Made by a program: the position numbers and the translations under genes. Source: Erysipelothrix tonsillarum DSM 14972 (GTDB lineage Bacteria; Bacillota_I; Bacilli_A; Erysipelotrichales; Erysipelotrichaceae). Taken from it: a stretch of DNA of 64,000 bases. The DNA is taken from assembly GCF_000373785.1 (NCBI RefSeq), contig NZ_KB892379.1, positions 25,916 to 89,915 of the forward strand, read 5' to 3'. The notes under the pieces were generated by a model, which saw only the letters and a program-made list of their open reading frames with translations, did no database searches and was not told where the DNA came from. Each line of letters opens with the position of its first letter. Position 1 is the stretch's first letter. This document shows positions 1 to 8,155 of the stretch, piece after piece.

Positions 1-207
1 CTCGAACAATCCGGAGCAATGGCAACAGGTTGGAAGAAAGTATCGGGTAAATGGTACTACCTTGAACCATCGGGTGCAATGGCAACAGGCTGGAAGAAAG
101 TATCGGGTAAGTGGTACTACCTTGAAAAGTCCGGATCGATGATCACCGGAAGTAAAACCATTGATGGAAAAAAATACACATTTAATAAAAATGGAAGTTT
201 AAAATAG
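1..207 (+). CDS. C-terminal end of a choline-binding-repeat surface protein (partial)
   Basis: The window opens inside this gene; the reading frame is open from base 1 and ends with TAG at 205-207. The visible 68 residues contain two near-identical 20-residue repeats with the core GWKKVSGKWYYLE followed by SGAMATG or SGSMITG, then a diverged last repeat ending FNKNGSLK. This is the choline/cell-wall-binding repeat (GW-type, CW_1) that non-covalently holds proteins on choline-decorated teichoic acid. The SpaA antigens of Erysipelothrix and pneumococcal choline-binding proteins end this way. The N-terminal functional domain lies outside the window, so whether this is a Spa protein, an amidase or another exoprotein cannot be told. 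Confidence 0.9.
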   Translation, partial: LEQSGAMATGWKKVSGKWYYLEPSGAMATGWKKVSGKWYYLEKSGSMITGSKTIDGKKYTFNKNGSLK

Positions 208-230
208 GCGGAATTACCGCCTATTTTTTT
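204..230 (+). terminator. Rho-independent terminator of the choline-binding protein gene
   Basis: A stem ATAGGCGG/CCGCCTAT with loop AATTA overlaps the stop codon and runs into TTTTTTT. Confidence 0.85.
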
Positions 231-289
231 ATACTCACAGCACTAAAAAATAATTGTAATAATTTTTGTACATTTTTTAGGTGAATGTA

Positions 290-339
290 TTGCACATTAA
301 AATAAATAGGCTTATACTAATAAATGAACGTTGTTCATT
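290..339 (+). promoter_or_regulatory. Strong promoter with a palindromic operator for the ABC exporter operon
   Basis: TTGCAC (290-295) and TATACT (313-318) are separated by exactly 17 bp, close to the housekeeping sigma-factor consensus. Immediately after the -10, at 323-339, lies the perfect palindrome AATGAAC-GTT-GTTCATT, which covers the predicted transcription start. That is the usual place for a TetR- or MarR-type repressor operator. A leader of about 130 nt follows before the start codon at 460. No regulator gene lies beside it, so the cognate protein would act in trans. Confidence 0.65.
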
Positions 340-459
340 ATCTTAATTAATGAATAATTAGTATGTAATATTTTTGAAACATCTATGATGTTAGGGCTAA
401 AAATAATTACCTAAACATCGATGTGCTAAGATATGCATAGATAAGAAAGAGGTTAGTAT

Positions 460-2625
460 ATGAAACGAGTCCTAAAAAGTTTAAAACCGTTCTTAGGTGC
501 AATACTCATTTCAATTGCGTTCTTGTTTGTCCAAGCTTTCGCGGATTTGAAGTTGCCAAATTATATGTCACATATTGTTAATGTTGGTATCCAACAAAGT
601 GGTGTGGAGCATGCAAGTCCTGATGAAATAAGTAAAGACGGGCATGACCTAATTGTAGCGATTTTGCCACAAGAACAAGGTCAATCATTTGCATCTGCTT
701 ATGAACTAAGTGGTGATCATTACGTAATCAAAAAAGGTATTGATCGAGAAGCTGCCGACATTCTTGTTGGTGAGAGTGTTTGGACTTTAATGAATTTGGG
801 AGAAAGTACAGATTCTGGAATGCCTGCAATGAGTGGGAAAATAACTGAAGATTTTGATATTAAACAGATGTACGCACTCACACCAATGTTTGAATATATG
901 GATCCAACCATCAAGGCTACCGCATATAACAAAGCGGCAGAAATGGAAGATAGTCTTAAACTCCAAACGGGTGTTGTTTTCGCTAAGATGTTTTATGAAG
1001 AACTTGGAAAAGATATGCCAAGTATGCAAAACCAATATATCCTCAAAAAAGGTGGTGGTATGATTGGTATCACCGTAATCGGTATGATTGCAACGATAGC
1101 AGTTGCCTACGTATCCGCAAAAATTGGTTCTGGCTTCTCCAAGAACTTACGAAAAGAAATATTTGAAAAAGTACAAAGCTTTTCTGCAGAGGAATTTGAT
1201 AAATTCTCATCATCATCGATGGTGGTTCGAACCGTCAATGACGTAAGTCAAGTCCAACAAATGATTACGATGGGAATTCGAATGCTCTTTTATGCACCGA
1301 TTATGGCAATTGGTGGAATTATTATGATTTCTCAAAGAGATACTTCCATGACGTGGATCATCGTTGTAACTTGTGCGGTTTTGCTTGCACTTCTCGTTGT
1401 GATATATTTTGTAGCTGTTCCTAAGTTTAAAATTATGCAAAAATTTGTGGATCGTTTAAACCTCGTATTCAGAGAAAATTTAAGTGGTGTTATGGTAATT
1501 CGTGCTTTTGGAAACAAAGATTTTGAAAATAACCGATTTGACAAAGCAAACTCTGAAAGAGCAAATCTTGCGCTCTTTATTAACCGAGTGATGTCGTTGA
1601 TGATGCCACTCATGAACTTTATTATGAATGCTACCATGCTTGCAATTATTTGGTTTGGTTCACAACAAATTTCAGAAGGAATTCTCCAAATTGGAGATAT
1701 GATGGCATTTATGCAGTACTCAATGCAAATTATTATGTCATTCTTAATGATTGCGATGATGTTTATTTTTATTCCACGTGCTGTCGTGTCATTAAACCGT
1801 ATCAATGAATTATTAAATACAGAAAACACGATTCATGAACCAACAGAACCTGAACATTTTATTTCGGATAAACGTGGTCTTGTTGAATTTGAACATGTTA
1901 ATTTTAAATATGGTGATGCAGATGAGTATGTGTTACAAGACATTAACTTTACAGCGAAACCTGGTGAAACAACAGCCTTTATTGGTTCAACGGGTTCAGG
2001 AAAATCAACGTTGATTAACTTAGTACCGCGTTTTTATGATGTAACTTCAGGAACTGTTAAAGTGAATGGTGTTGATGTTAAGACAGTATCAACCCATGAT
2101 TTACGTGAAGATATTGGGTATGTACCTCAAAAAGGTGTATTGCTCACAGGTACAGCGAAGTCGAACCTTGTTTATGGTAAAGAAGATGCTACCGATGAAG
2201 AAGTCATTAAGGCACTTGAAATATCACAAGCTAACTTTATCTTGGATAAAAAAGATGGCTTGAATTATGAAATTGCACAAGGTGGTACGAATGTTTCCGG
2301 GGGTCAAAAACAACGGTTAAGCATCGCACGTGCACTTGTAAAAGACGCTTCAATATTTATCTTCGATGATAGCTTTTCAGCTCTTGATTTTAAAACTGAC
2401 CAACTGCTTCGTAAATCAATTCATGACAACTTAGGTCATGCGACATTACTCATAGTTGCTCAACGTGTTAATACAATTATTGATGCTGAACAAATTATTG
2501 TGCTTGATGAAGGACGTATTGTAGGAAAAGGAACCCATGCTGAGTTACTCAAGACATGTCCAACTTACTACGAGATTGCTTCATCTCAATTATCGGAGGA
2601 GGAATTAAATTATGAAACAAAATAA
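460..2625 (+). CDS. ABC exporter half-transporter with degenerate ATPase site
   Basis: A 721-residue type IV ABC half-exporter: six-helix membrane domain followed by a nucleotide-binding domain. Between the first and second helices there is an unusually long extracytoplasmic segment (about residues 35-200). Walker A GSTGSGKST is near residue 510 and signature VSGGQ near 612. Walker B reads FIFDD, with Asp where the catalytic Glu should be, and the H-loop reads AQR in place of AHR. So this subunit has a non-catalytic site, as in the degenerate subunits of heterodimeric multidrug exporters such as BmrC/BmrD or TM287/288. The downstream partner overlaps by 14 nt and supplies the complementary changes. 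Substrate unknown; drug, lipid or peptide export is possible. Confidence 0.88.
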   Translation: MKRVLKSLKPFLGAILISIAFLFVQAFADLKLPNYMSHIVNVGIQQSGVEHASPDEISKDGHDLIVAILPQEQGQSFASAYELSGDHYVIKKGIDREAADILVGESVWTLMNLGESTDSGMPAMSGKITEDFDIKQMYALTPMFEYMDPTIKATAYNKAAEMEDSLKLQTGVVFAKMFYEELGKDMPSMQNQYILKKGGGMIGITVIGMIATIAVAYVSAKIGSGFSKNLRKEIFEKVQSFSAEEFDKFSSSSMVVRTVNDVSQVQQMITMGIRMLFYAPIMAIGGIIMISQRDTSMTWIIVVTCAVLLALLVVIYFVAVPKFKIMQKFVDRLNLVFRENLSGVMVIRAFGNKDFENNRFDKANSERANLALFINRVMSLMMPLMNFIMNATMLAIIWFGSQQISEGILQIGDMMAFMQYSMQIIMSFLMIAMMFIFIPRAVVSLNRINELLNTENTIHEPTEPEHFISDKRGLVEFEHVNFKYGDADEYVLQDINFTAKPGETTAFIGSTGSGKSTLINLVPRFYDVTSGTVKVNGVDVKTVSTHDLREDIGYVPQKGVLLTGTAKSNLVYGKEDATDEEVIKALEISQANFILDKKDGLNYEIAQGGTNVSGGQKQRLSIARALVKDASIFIFDDSFSALDFKTDQLLRKSIHDNLGHATLLIVAQRVNTIIDAEQIIVLDEGRIVGKGTHAELLKTCPTYYEIASSQLSEEELNYETK

Positions 2626-4417
2626 CGCTTCAGTAAAACCTTCGAAACCAGAAAACTCAAAAGAAGTTCTTAAAAAAATGATAGCATTAATCAAGCCTTA
2701 CCGTATGAAGATGATTGTCGTGATTCTCTTTGCACTCCTATCAACTGTGTTTACCATCATCGGTCCGAAGGTCATGGGGCAAGCTACTACCGTTCTATTT
2801 GAAGGGTTGGTCGCAAAAGTACAGGGTATTGGTTCGGTTGATTTTGACAAAATCAAAAGCATTGTCTTATGGCTTCTTGGAATCTATGTTGCAAGTTTAG
2901 TATTCAGTTATATCCAAGGTTGGATTATGGCCAAAGTATCTCGAGATTTAACATATAACCTACGAAAACGTATGCATGAGAAAATCGAACGGCTACCGCT
3001 AAAATATTTTGATGGGACAACAACAGGAGAAGTGCTTTCTCTTGTAACAAATGACATTGACGTGATCGACCAAAACTTAACAAGCAGCATTACGCAAGTC
3101 ATTACATCTATCACAACAATTATTGGGATTCTATATATGATGTTCTCCATTAACTGGCAAATGACCTTAGCAGCCTTACTTGTCTTACCAATTTCTTTTG
3201 GAATGATTTTCTTTATTATGTCTAAGTCACAAGTGTTTTTTAGAAATCAACAAAAATATCTAGGATCACTTAATGGACATATTGAAGAAATGTACGGCAG
3301 TCACGTTGTTGTCAAGGCCTACAATGGTGAGGCACGCTCAATTGAAGAATTTGATGCACATAATGATAATCTCTATAATGCAGCTTGGAAGAGTAATTTC
3401 TTTTCCGGAATGGTTCATCCAATTATGAACTTCGTAGGAAACTTTGGATATGTGGTTGTAAGTATTCTAGGTGGTTACTTTGCCTCAAACGGTATCATTA
3501 GTGTTGGGGATATTCAATCGTTCATTCAATATATGAGAAGTTTTATGAACCCAATTGCTCAATTAGGTAACTTATCGTCAACATTCCAACAATCACTCGC
3601 TGCTGCGGAACGGGTCTTTAAATATCTTGAAGAACCTGAAGAAGTAGAAGATTCTAATGCTGTGATTGATGTGGAAGCCATTGAAGGGCATGTATCCTTT
3701 GAAAACGTTAATTTTGGATATGATCCCGATGTGACAATTATTAATAACTTCAGTGCTGACGTTAAACCCGGTCAAAAAATCGCAATCGTAGGTCCGACCG
3801 GTGCTGGAAAAACCACAATTGTTAAGTTGTTAATGCGTTTCTACGATGTTACATCAGGAGCAATTAAGATCGATGATTATGATATTCGTGATGTGAAACG
3901 AGACGATTTACGTGACTTGATTGGTATGGTTCTACAAGATACATGGTTGTATAGTGATACGATACAAGAGAATATTCGGTACGGAAAACTGGACGCATCG
4001 GATGATGAAGTTCATGAAGCTGCAATGAAAGCCCAAGTGGATTATTTTGTACGAACACTTCCAGAAGGATATCAAACGATTCTGAATGAAGAAACAACAA
4101 ATATCTCTCAAGGACAAAAACAACTTCTTACGATTGCGCGTGCAATCCTTGCAGATCCTAAAATACTCATCCTTGACGAAGCAACGAGTTCCGTAGATAC
4201 ACGTACGGAAGTACTGATTCAAAAAGCACTCGACGTTTTAATGGAAGGCCGTACAAGTTTTATTATTGCACACCGTCTATCAACCATTAAAAATGCTGAT
4301 TTAATTCTCGTTATGGATAAAGGTGATATTGTGGAAAAAGGAAGTCATGATGAATTATTAGCTCGAAATGGCTTCTATGCTACATTATATAATAGTCAAT
4401 TTTCAGAAGAAGACTAG
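2612..4417 (+). CDS. ABC exporter half-transporter, catalytic partner
   Basis: A 601-residue ABC half-exporter with an N-terminal six-helix domain (about 30-320) and an ATPase domain. Walker A is GPTGAGKTT near residue 395, Walker B ILILDE near 520, and the H-loop AHR near 554, all canonical. The signature is SQGQK in place of SGGQ. With the upstream subunit, one composite ATP site pairs its degenerate Walker B with this degenerate signature, while the other site is fully canonical. The genes overlap by 14 nt and this start has a GGAGGA Shine-Dalgarno inside the upstream gene, so the two are translationally coupled. Very likely one heterodimeric exporter; substrate not predictable. Confidence 0.9.
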   Translation: MKQNNASVKPSKPENSKEVLKKMIALIKPYRMKMIVVILFALLSTVFTIIGPKVMGQATTVLFEGLVAKVQGIGSVDFDKIKSIVLWLLGIYVASLVFSYIQGWIMAKVSRDLTYNLRKRMHEKIERLPLKYFDGTTTGEVLSLVTNDIDVIDQNLTSSITQVITSITTIIGILYMMFSINWQMTLAALLVLPISFGMIFFIMSKSQVFFRNQQKYLGSLNGHIEEMYGSHVVVKAYNGEARSIEEFDAHNDNLYNAAWKSNFFSGMVHPIMNFVGNFGYVVVSILGGYFASNGIISVGDIQSFIQYMRSFMNPIAQLGNLSSTFQQSLAAAERVFKYLEEPEEVEDSNAVIDVEAIEGHVSFENVNFGYDPDVTIINNFSADVKPGQKIAIVGPTGAGKTTIVKLLMRFYDVTSGAIKIDDYDIRDVKRDDLRDLIGMVLQDTWLYSDTIQENIRYGKLDASDDEVHEAAMKAQVDYFVRTLPEGYQTILNEETTNISQGQKQLLTIARAILADPKILILDEATSSVDTRTEVLIQKALDVLMEGRTSFIIAHRLSTIKNADLILVMDKGDIVEKGSHDELLARNGFYATLYNSQFSEED

Positions 4418-4439
4418 GGGAACCCCTAGTCTTTTTTTA
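4411..4439 (+). terminator. Terminator of the first ABC exporter operon
   Basis: GACTAGGGG and CCCCTAGTC form a stem around AA, followed by TTTTTTT; the stem includes the stop codon. Confidence 0.9.
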
Positions 4440-4502
4440 GTTTGATGGGCATAGTCTCAGGAAAAGGATTGCAAAGTGATTTTATTGGGCATTGTTATTA
4501 AA

Positions 4503-4534
4503 AGAGCAAAAAAAATGAGAACCAAGGTTCTCAT
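4503..4534 (-). terminator. Terminator of the minus-strand NifU/PAP2-like pair
   Basis: The inverted repeat ATGAGAACC-AA-GGTTCTCAT (4515-4534) is followed on the minus strand by a run of T (the A-run at 4508-4515). It overlaps the last codon of the gene it ends. Confidence 0.85.
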
Positions 4535-4770
4535 TCAAAATAATCTTGTGCAATAACGCCTGTTACCTCAGGGATTTCATCCATGAGTAAGGCCTCGACG
4601 CCACCCTTTAGTGTATAGTCGATTAATCCACAACCAATGCAAGCACCAAGGAGTTTAACGGTTACAACACCTTCGTCATCAACACTGACAAATTCCATAT
4701 CACCACCGTCGCGTTGGATATAAGGTCGTATTTTATCGAGTGATTGTATAATGCGTTCTTCAAGTGTCAT
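4531..4770 (-). CDS. NifU C-terminal-domain iron-sulfur scaffold/carrier
   Basis: A 79-residue stand-alone NifU-like domain. The motif GACIGCG gives the CxxC pair (C44, C47) that carries a transient Fe-S cluster in Nfu proteins, and the following TLKGGVEALL is typical of the family. In Firmicutes such short Nfu proteins pass clusters from the SUF system to client enzymes; that role is inferred. Its ATG overlaps the stop of the upstream minus-strand gene by 4 nt, so the two are co-transcribed and coupled, although a functional link to a PAP2-like membrane protein is not obvious. Confidence 0.9.
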   Translation of the reverse strand: MTLEERIIQSLDKIRPYIQRDGGDMEFVSVDDEGVVTVKLLGACIGCGLIDYTLKGGVEALLMDEIPEVTGVIAQDYFE

Positions 4771-5231
4771 GATGGTACCCTCATAAAGTAAAGTAAAGAG
4801 GCTGTAATAAAGCCTAATAAGAAGCCACCGATGACTTCAACCCATTTATGTCCAAGCACTTCTTTAATTTTTTGTCGATAAATAGGATTTTCTAATGTTG
4901 TTTGTGTTAAAATTTCGATATCTTGAATTAATTGTTTAGTTATTTTTATATTCTGTCCAGCATAGTAACGAACATTCGCAGCATCATAAATCACGGTCAA
5001 AGAGAATACCAGTGAGATAAAGAAATATTGCGAAGAAAAGCCGGATTGGTAGCCAAGCGCAAGCGTTAAACCAATAACGAGTGCTGTATGTGAACTTGGA
5101 AAGCCACCACTCTCAAAAATCATGCCTAAATTCTTTTCACCGGTCTTTAAATAGTAAAAAAACGGTTTAAGAACTTGAGCTAAAATATTTGCAACGAGTG
5201 CAGAAACAATGGGATAAAAATTATCGCTCAT
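4767..5231 (-). CDS. Divergent PAP2 family integral membrane protein (DUF212)
   Basis: A 154-residue membrane protein with the DUF212/YuiD hallmark GGFPSSHTA (residues 42-50), the later YDAANVR and GHKWVEVIGG. The SSH core resembles the PAP2 acid phosphatase motif, but DUF212 proteins lack the full phosphatase signature and no activity is established for the family. About four hydrophobic segments are visible. It heads a two-gene minus-strand unit with the NifU-domain gene. The start is preceded by GAGGTGAGC as Shine-Dalgarno. Confidence 0.88.
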   Translation of the reverse strand: MSDNFYPIVSALVANILAQVLKPFFYYLKTGEKNLGMIFESGGFPSSHTALVIGLTLALGYQSGFSSQYFFISLVFSLTVIYDAANVRYYAGQNIKITKQLIQDIEILTQTTLENPIYRQKIKEVLGHKWVEVIGGFLLGFITASLLYFMRVPS

Positions 5232-5252
5232 GTGCTCACCTCTTCGGAAGTT

Positions 5253-5284
5253 ATTATATCATACATTAGATACTGTGTTATAAT
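5253..5284. promoter_or_regulatory. Divergent extended -10 promoters
   Basis: On the minus strand TGA-TATAAT (5261-5253) serves the PAP2-like gene; on the plus strand TGT-TATAAT (5276-5284) serves the S1-Pgi gene. Neither has a convincing -35, so both look like extended -10 promoters. ACTGT and ACAGT flank the plus-strand -10 as short inverted arms. Confidence 0.6.
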
Positions 5285-5309
5285 AACAGTGTTATTGAGG
5301 TAGAGATTT

Positions 5310-6941
5310 ATGAAAAGAATGTATATGAACGGACAGATTGTCGAGGGGACCATTACAGGAATTCAACCTTATGGAGCCTTTGTTTCAATCGATGAAAATA
5401 CAACTGGATTAATTCACATATCTGAGATTTCAGATGATTTTGTGCGTGATATTCGCCAATTTGTAAGTCAAGGCGAGCGTATCATTGCGAAAATAATTGA
5501 TGTGAGTGAAGGACCGCATCAATTGCGACTCTCGTTGAAAGCATTGAATTACTCATCACGTAAAGATCGTCAGTCAAAAGATCATAAGAGACCTTTAGTC
5601 CCAAATGATGATATTGGCTTTGAAACCCTTGCGGATATGATGCCTCAGTGGTTATCGGAAAAGGAGAATCCAATGATTAGAGTAGATTTAAAACATGCTT
5701 TATTAGAAGAAGATGTATTAAGCTATCAAGACGAAGTGAGTCGTATTCATGATATGATTCATTCAAAAAGTGGTAAAGGCAATGATTACTTAGGTTGGCT
5801 TGATTGGGCAGAACGCTATGATGTTGAAGAGTTTGCACGCATTAAGGAATGTGCAAAACGAATTCAAGATCAGGCTGACGTTTTACTTGTTTGTGGAATT
5901 GGTGGTTCTTATTTAGGAAGTCGTGCCGCAATTGAAATGATTCAAGGGCCCTTCCCTAAAAATGATTTAGAGATTATTTATGTGGGGAATACATTCTCAT
6001 CAACTTCGGTCGTTCGAATTTTAGACTATATTAAAGATAAAGAAGTTGCATGTAATGTTATTTCAAAATCCGGTACTACAACAGAAACAGCATTAGCGTT
6101 TAGAATGATTCGCCAATTTATGGAAGAGAAATATGGTGATGAAGCCGCAAAACGAATTTATGCTACAACCGATAAAGAACGTGGATTATTAAAACCACAA
6201 GCAGATGCGAAAGGTTATGAATCCTTCGTAATTCCAGATGATATCGGTGGACGTTTCTCAGTCATCACGCCTGTAGGACTGTTGCCAATGGCTGCGGCGG
6301 GACTTGATATTGATAAATTTATGGCGGGTGTAAAAAAAGCAACGTTTGAATTAAACAATGCGGATTTATCATCAAATCCAGCTTATGTTTATGCAGTCGT
6401 TCGTCGCATGCTTGAAAAACAAGGCAAGACCGTAGAAATGTTTGTGAGTTATGAATCTCACCTTGTGTTCTTAGCAGAATGGTGGAAACAACTCTTTGGT
6501 GAATCAGAAGGGAAAGATGGGAAAGGCTTACTGCCAGCAAGTGTTAATTTCTCAACCGACCTTCATTCAATGGGGCAATTTGTGCAAGATGGAAATAAAG
6601 TTCTCTTTGAAACAGTAGTGCTCGTTGATAAACCGATTGAGGATATGGTTGTACCAACTGAAGCGGATGATTTGGACCAAATGAATTATCTCGCAGGTAA
6701 GAGTCTTCACTGGATCAATGAAAAAGCGTTTGAAGGAACTTTAGAAGCTCATGAAGTTACAGGGAAAGTTCCAAATGTGCTAATCCATATCGATGAAGCA
6801 ACTGAAGAAAGTTTAGGCTATGCAATGTACTTTTTCTTTAAAGCACTTGCAATGTCTGTCTACATGTTGGATGTGAATCCATTCGACCAACCAGGTGTTG
6901 AGGTTTACAAGAAAAACATGTTTAAGTTACTCGGAAAATAA
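5310..6941 (+). CDS. pgi: S1 RNA-binding domain fused in frame to glucose-6-phosphate isomerase
   Basis: A 543-residue fusion. Residues 8-76 form an S1/OB domain like general stress protein 13 (YugI): GQIVEGTITGIQPYGAFVSI and GLIHISEIS. After a charged linker, residues 122-543 are a complete bacterial phosphoglucose isomerase, interconverting glucose-6-P and fructose-6-P in glycolysis: GIGGSYLGSRAA, SKSGTTTE, GESEGKDGKG near 396-405 with the catalytic Glu, TDLHSMGQ with the catalytic His, and PGVEVYKKNMF with the ring-opening Lys. In B. subtilis yugI and pgi are close but separate genes, so the fusion is explained by loss of an intergenic stop. Met122 (ATG 5673) has its own strong Shine-Dalgarno, so a 422-residue Pgi may also be made. 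The C-terminus is about 20 residues shorter than B. subtilis Pgi as I recall it. Confidence 0.92.
   Translation: MKRMYMNGQIVEGTITGIQPYGAFVSIDENTTGLIHISEISDDFVRDIRQFVSQGERIIAKIIDVSEGPHQLRLSLKALNYSSRKDRQSKDHKRPLVPNDDIGFETLADMMPQWLSEKENPMIRVDLKHALLEEDVLSYQDEVSRIHDMIHSKSGKGNDYLGWLDWAERYDVEEFARIKECAKRIQDQADVLLVCGIGGSYLGSRAAIEMIQGPFPKNDLEIIYVGNTFSSTSVVRILDYIKDKEVACNVISKSGTTTETALAFRMIRQFMEEKYGDEAAKRIYATTDKERGLLKPQADAKGYESFVIPDDIGGRFSVITPVGLLPMAAAGLDIDKFMAGVKKATFELNNADLSSNPAYVYAVVRRMLEKQGKTVEMFVSYESHLVFLAEWWKQLFGESEGKDGKGLLPASVNFSTDLHSMGQFVQDGNKVLFETVVLVDKPIEDMVVPTEADDLDQMNYLAGKSLHWINEKAFEGTLEAHEVTGKVPNVLIHIDEATEESLGYAMYFFFKALAMSVYMLDVNPFDQPGVEVYKKNMFKLLGK
5661..5675 (+). promoter_or_regulatory. Internal ribosome binding site and start codon for stand-alone Pgi
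   Basis: AAGGAG (5661-5666), a 6-nt spacer and ATG (5673) lie in frame inside the fusion gene, exactly where a normal Pgi begins (MIRVDLKHALLEE). This looks like the retained original pgi start. Confidence 0.7.
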
Positions 6942-6946
6942 TATAT

Positions 6947-6972
6947 AAAACCACCCAATCGGGTGGTTTTTT
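6947..6972 (+). terminator. Terminator of the S1-pgi gene
   Basis: AAACCACCC and GGGTGGTTT flank a short AATC loop and are followed by TTTT. Confidence 0.88.
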
Positions 6973-7361
6973 GATGTTTGGATACAAAAAAACACTCATT
7001 AGAGTGTTCCAATTATGATTCCATTCGATTTGTATTGAGAAGGGAATGGGTCATGTTTTATCTAATCAAGAACAAGGCACAATTGTCTCGATTAGGATCC
7101 CTGTTGAAAAAGGATTATTGTGTTTAATCGATAACTTAGATAAGATTAAACATTATGAGTATTAGAATTAATTATCCTACCAAAGATATCTTAATTCTGA
7201 ATTAAATCATAAATCTAATTCACGTACCTATTATATAGTACCTTATCTGGCAGTGTGATACTAAATGTTATGAGAACGTCATATTATGACTTGAAACGAG
7301 TACTGTTTTTCATGAAACCGAGAAGTATGTGAAAAATATCTTAAACATCCACAAATTAAGA
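6973..7361 (+). pseudogene. Gene-poor stretch with possible decayed coding remnants
   Basis: No complete gene is seen. An open fragment at 7019-7165 ends in TAG; it contains GTIVSIRIPVEKG, which resembles the last strand of a GHKL-type histidine kinase ATPase domain, but it has no start. A second short fragment ending at about 7362 reads HETEKYVKNILNIHKLR and stop. Neither has a ribosome binding site or continuous upstream frame. Remnants of degraded genes are a fair guess, chance reading is the alternative. ACACTC/GAGTGT near 6990-7007 is a weak hairpin. Confidence 0.3.
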
Positions 7362-7391
7362 TAAAAAGAACGTTTAATAAAACGTTCTTTT
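7362..7391 (-). terminator. Terminator of msrA
   Basis: AAAGAACGTTT and AAACGTTCTTT form a stem around AATA; A- and T-rich flanks on both sides would let it work in both directions, and msrA ends here on the minus strand. Confidence 0.85.
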
Positions 7392-7912
7392 TACTTTAAC
7401 TCTTCCGGTCTGGCTTGTGAAAAGTCAATATGACAATAACCGCCTGGATTCATTTCAAGGTAATCTTGATGTTCATCCTCTGCGGGAGTAAAGTTTTCAA
7501 GAGGCAAGAGTTCAACTTGAATCGGTTTATTATATTGTGTTTGGTAATGACTCATAAGTGCTTCCAGCTCTTCTTGATCTTGAGGATGGGTGTAGTAAAT
7601 ACCAGTACGATATTGCGTTCCTACATCATTCCCTTGCTGGTTTAAAAGAGTCGGATCGATAATTCTAAACAGATGATCCACGATATCAGCTAGAGATATA
7701 GATGCGTGGTTATACTGAAGCATCACTGCTTCCACAGCCTGTGTATCTCCAGAACATACATCATGATAGGTTATGTTTTCTTGATTGCTATTGGCGTAAC
7801 CCACTACCGTATCGGTGATACCTTTCAAGCGTTTGTAGTATTCTTCTACTCCCCAAAAGCATCCCCCTGCAACAAAAATAGTTCTAAATTCACGGGTATT
7901 TGGATTTCTCAT
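7391..7912 (-). CDS. msrA: Peptide methionine (S)-S-oxide reductase MsrA
   Basis: A 173-residue MsrA, which reduces the S-epimer of methionine sulfoxide in proteins and free methionine with thioredoxin. The catalytic motif GGCFWG places the nucleophile at Cys18, and GYANSNQENITYHDVCSGDTQ, FRIIDPT and GNDVGTQYR follow the family pattern. The start at 7912 is chosen because AGGAGGT sits 6-7 nt upstream; an in-frame ATG 30 nt earlier would place that Shine-Dalgarno inside the coding sequence. The gene stands alone between its own terminator and the phosphatase gene; no MsrB is adjacent or fused. Confidence 0.95.
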   Translation of the reverse strand: MRNPNTREFRTIFVAGGCFWGVEEYYKRLKGITDTVVGYANSNQENITYHDVCSGDTQAVEAVMLQYNHASISLADIVDHLFRIIDPTLLNQQGNDVGTQYRTGIYYTHPQDQEELEALMSHYQTQYNKPIQVELLPLENFTPAEDEHQDYLEMNPGGYCHIDFSQARPEELK

Positions 7913-8008
7913 AAAGCACCTCCTGTATCTTAACGATATCATACTATGGGTGGAAATCTAAAGTAAAAGGCACAGTGATGTGCCTCTAACCCAGTGGTCT
8001 AAGCTGGG

Positions 8009-8054
8009 ATAGGATAAAATCATGGAGATAATCTTATCCTATGAGCATGTGCTC
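8009..8054. other. Hairpins in the msrA-phosphatase intergenic region
   Basis: ATAGGATAA (8009-8017) pairs with TTATCCTAT (8034-8042), and GAGCA-TG-TGCTC follows at 8043-8054. There is no T-run. They lie between two divergent genes, so an operator or 5' leader structure is possible. TATAAT occurs at 8072 and 8081 without a well-spaced -35. Confidence 0.35.
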
Positions 8055-8155
8055 TTGAACTTAATATAGTGTATAATCGTTATAATACGATGAAGCATTT
8101 GTTAATTTTACGTTAAAACGTGATTATGATACAATGCAATAATGGAGGAAATATT

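Noticed and set aside
5640-5680. Sequencing frameshift or lost stop as explanation for the S1-Pgi fusion
   Set aside because: The linker frame is continuous and uses normal codons up to Met122 with no sign of a frame change; only resequencing could exclude a point error in a stop codon.
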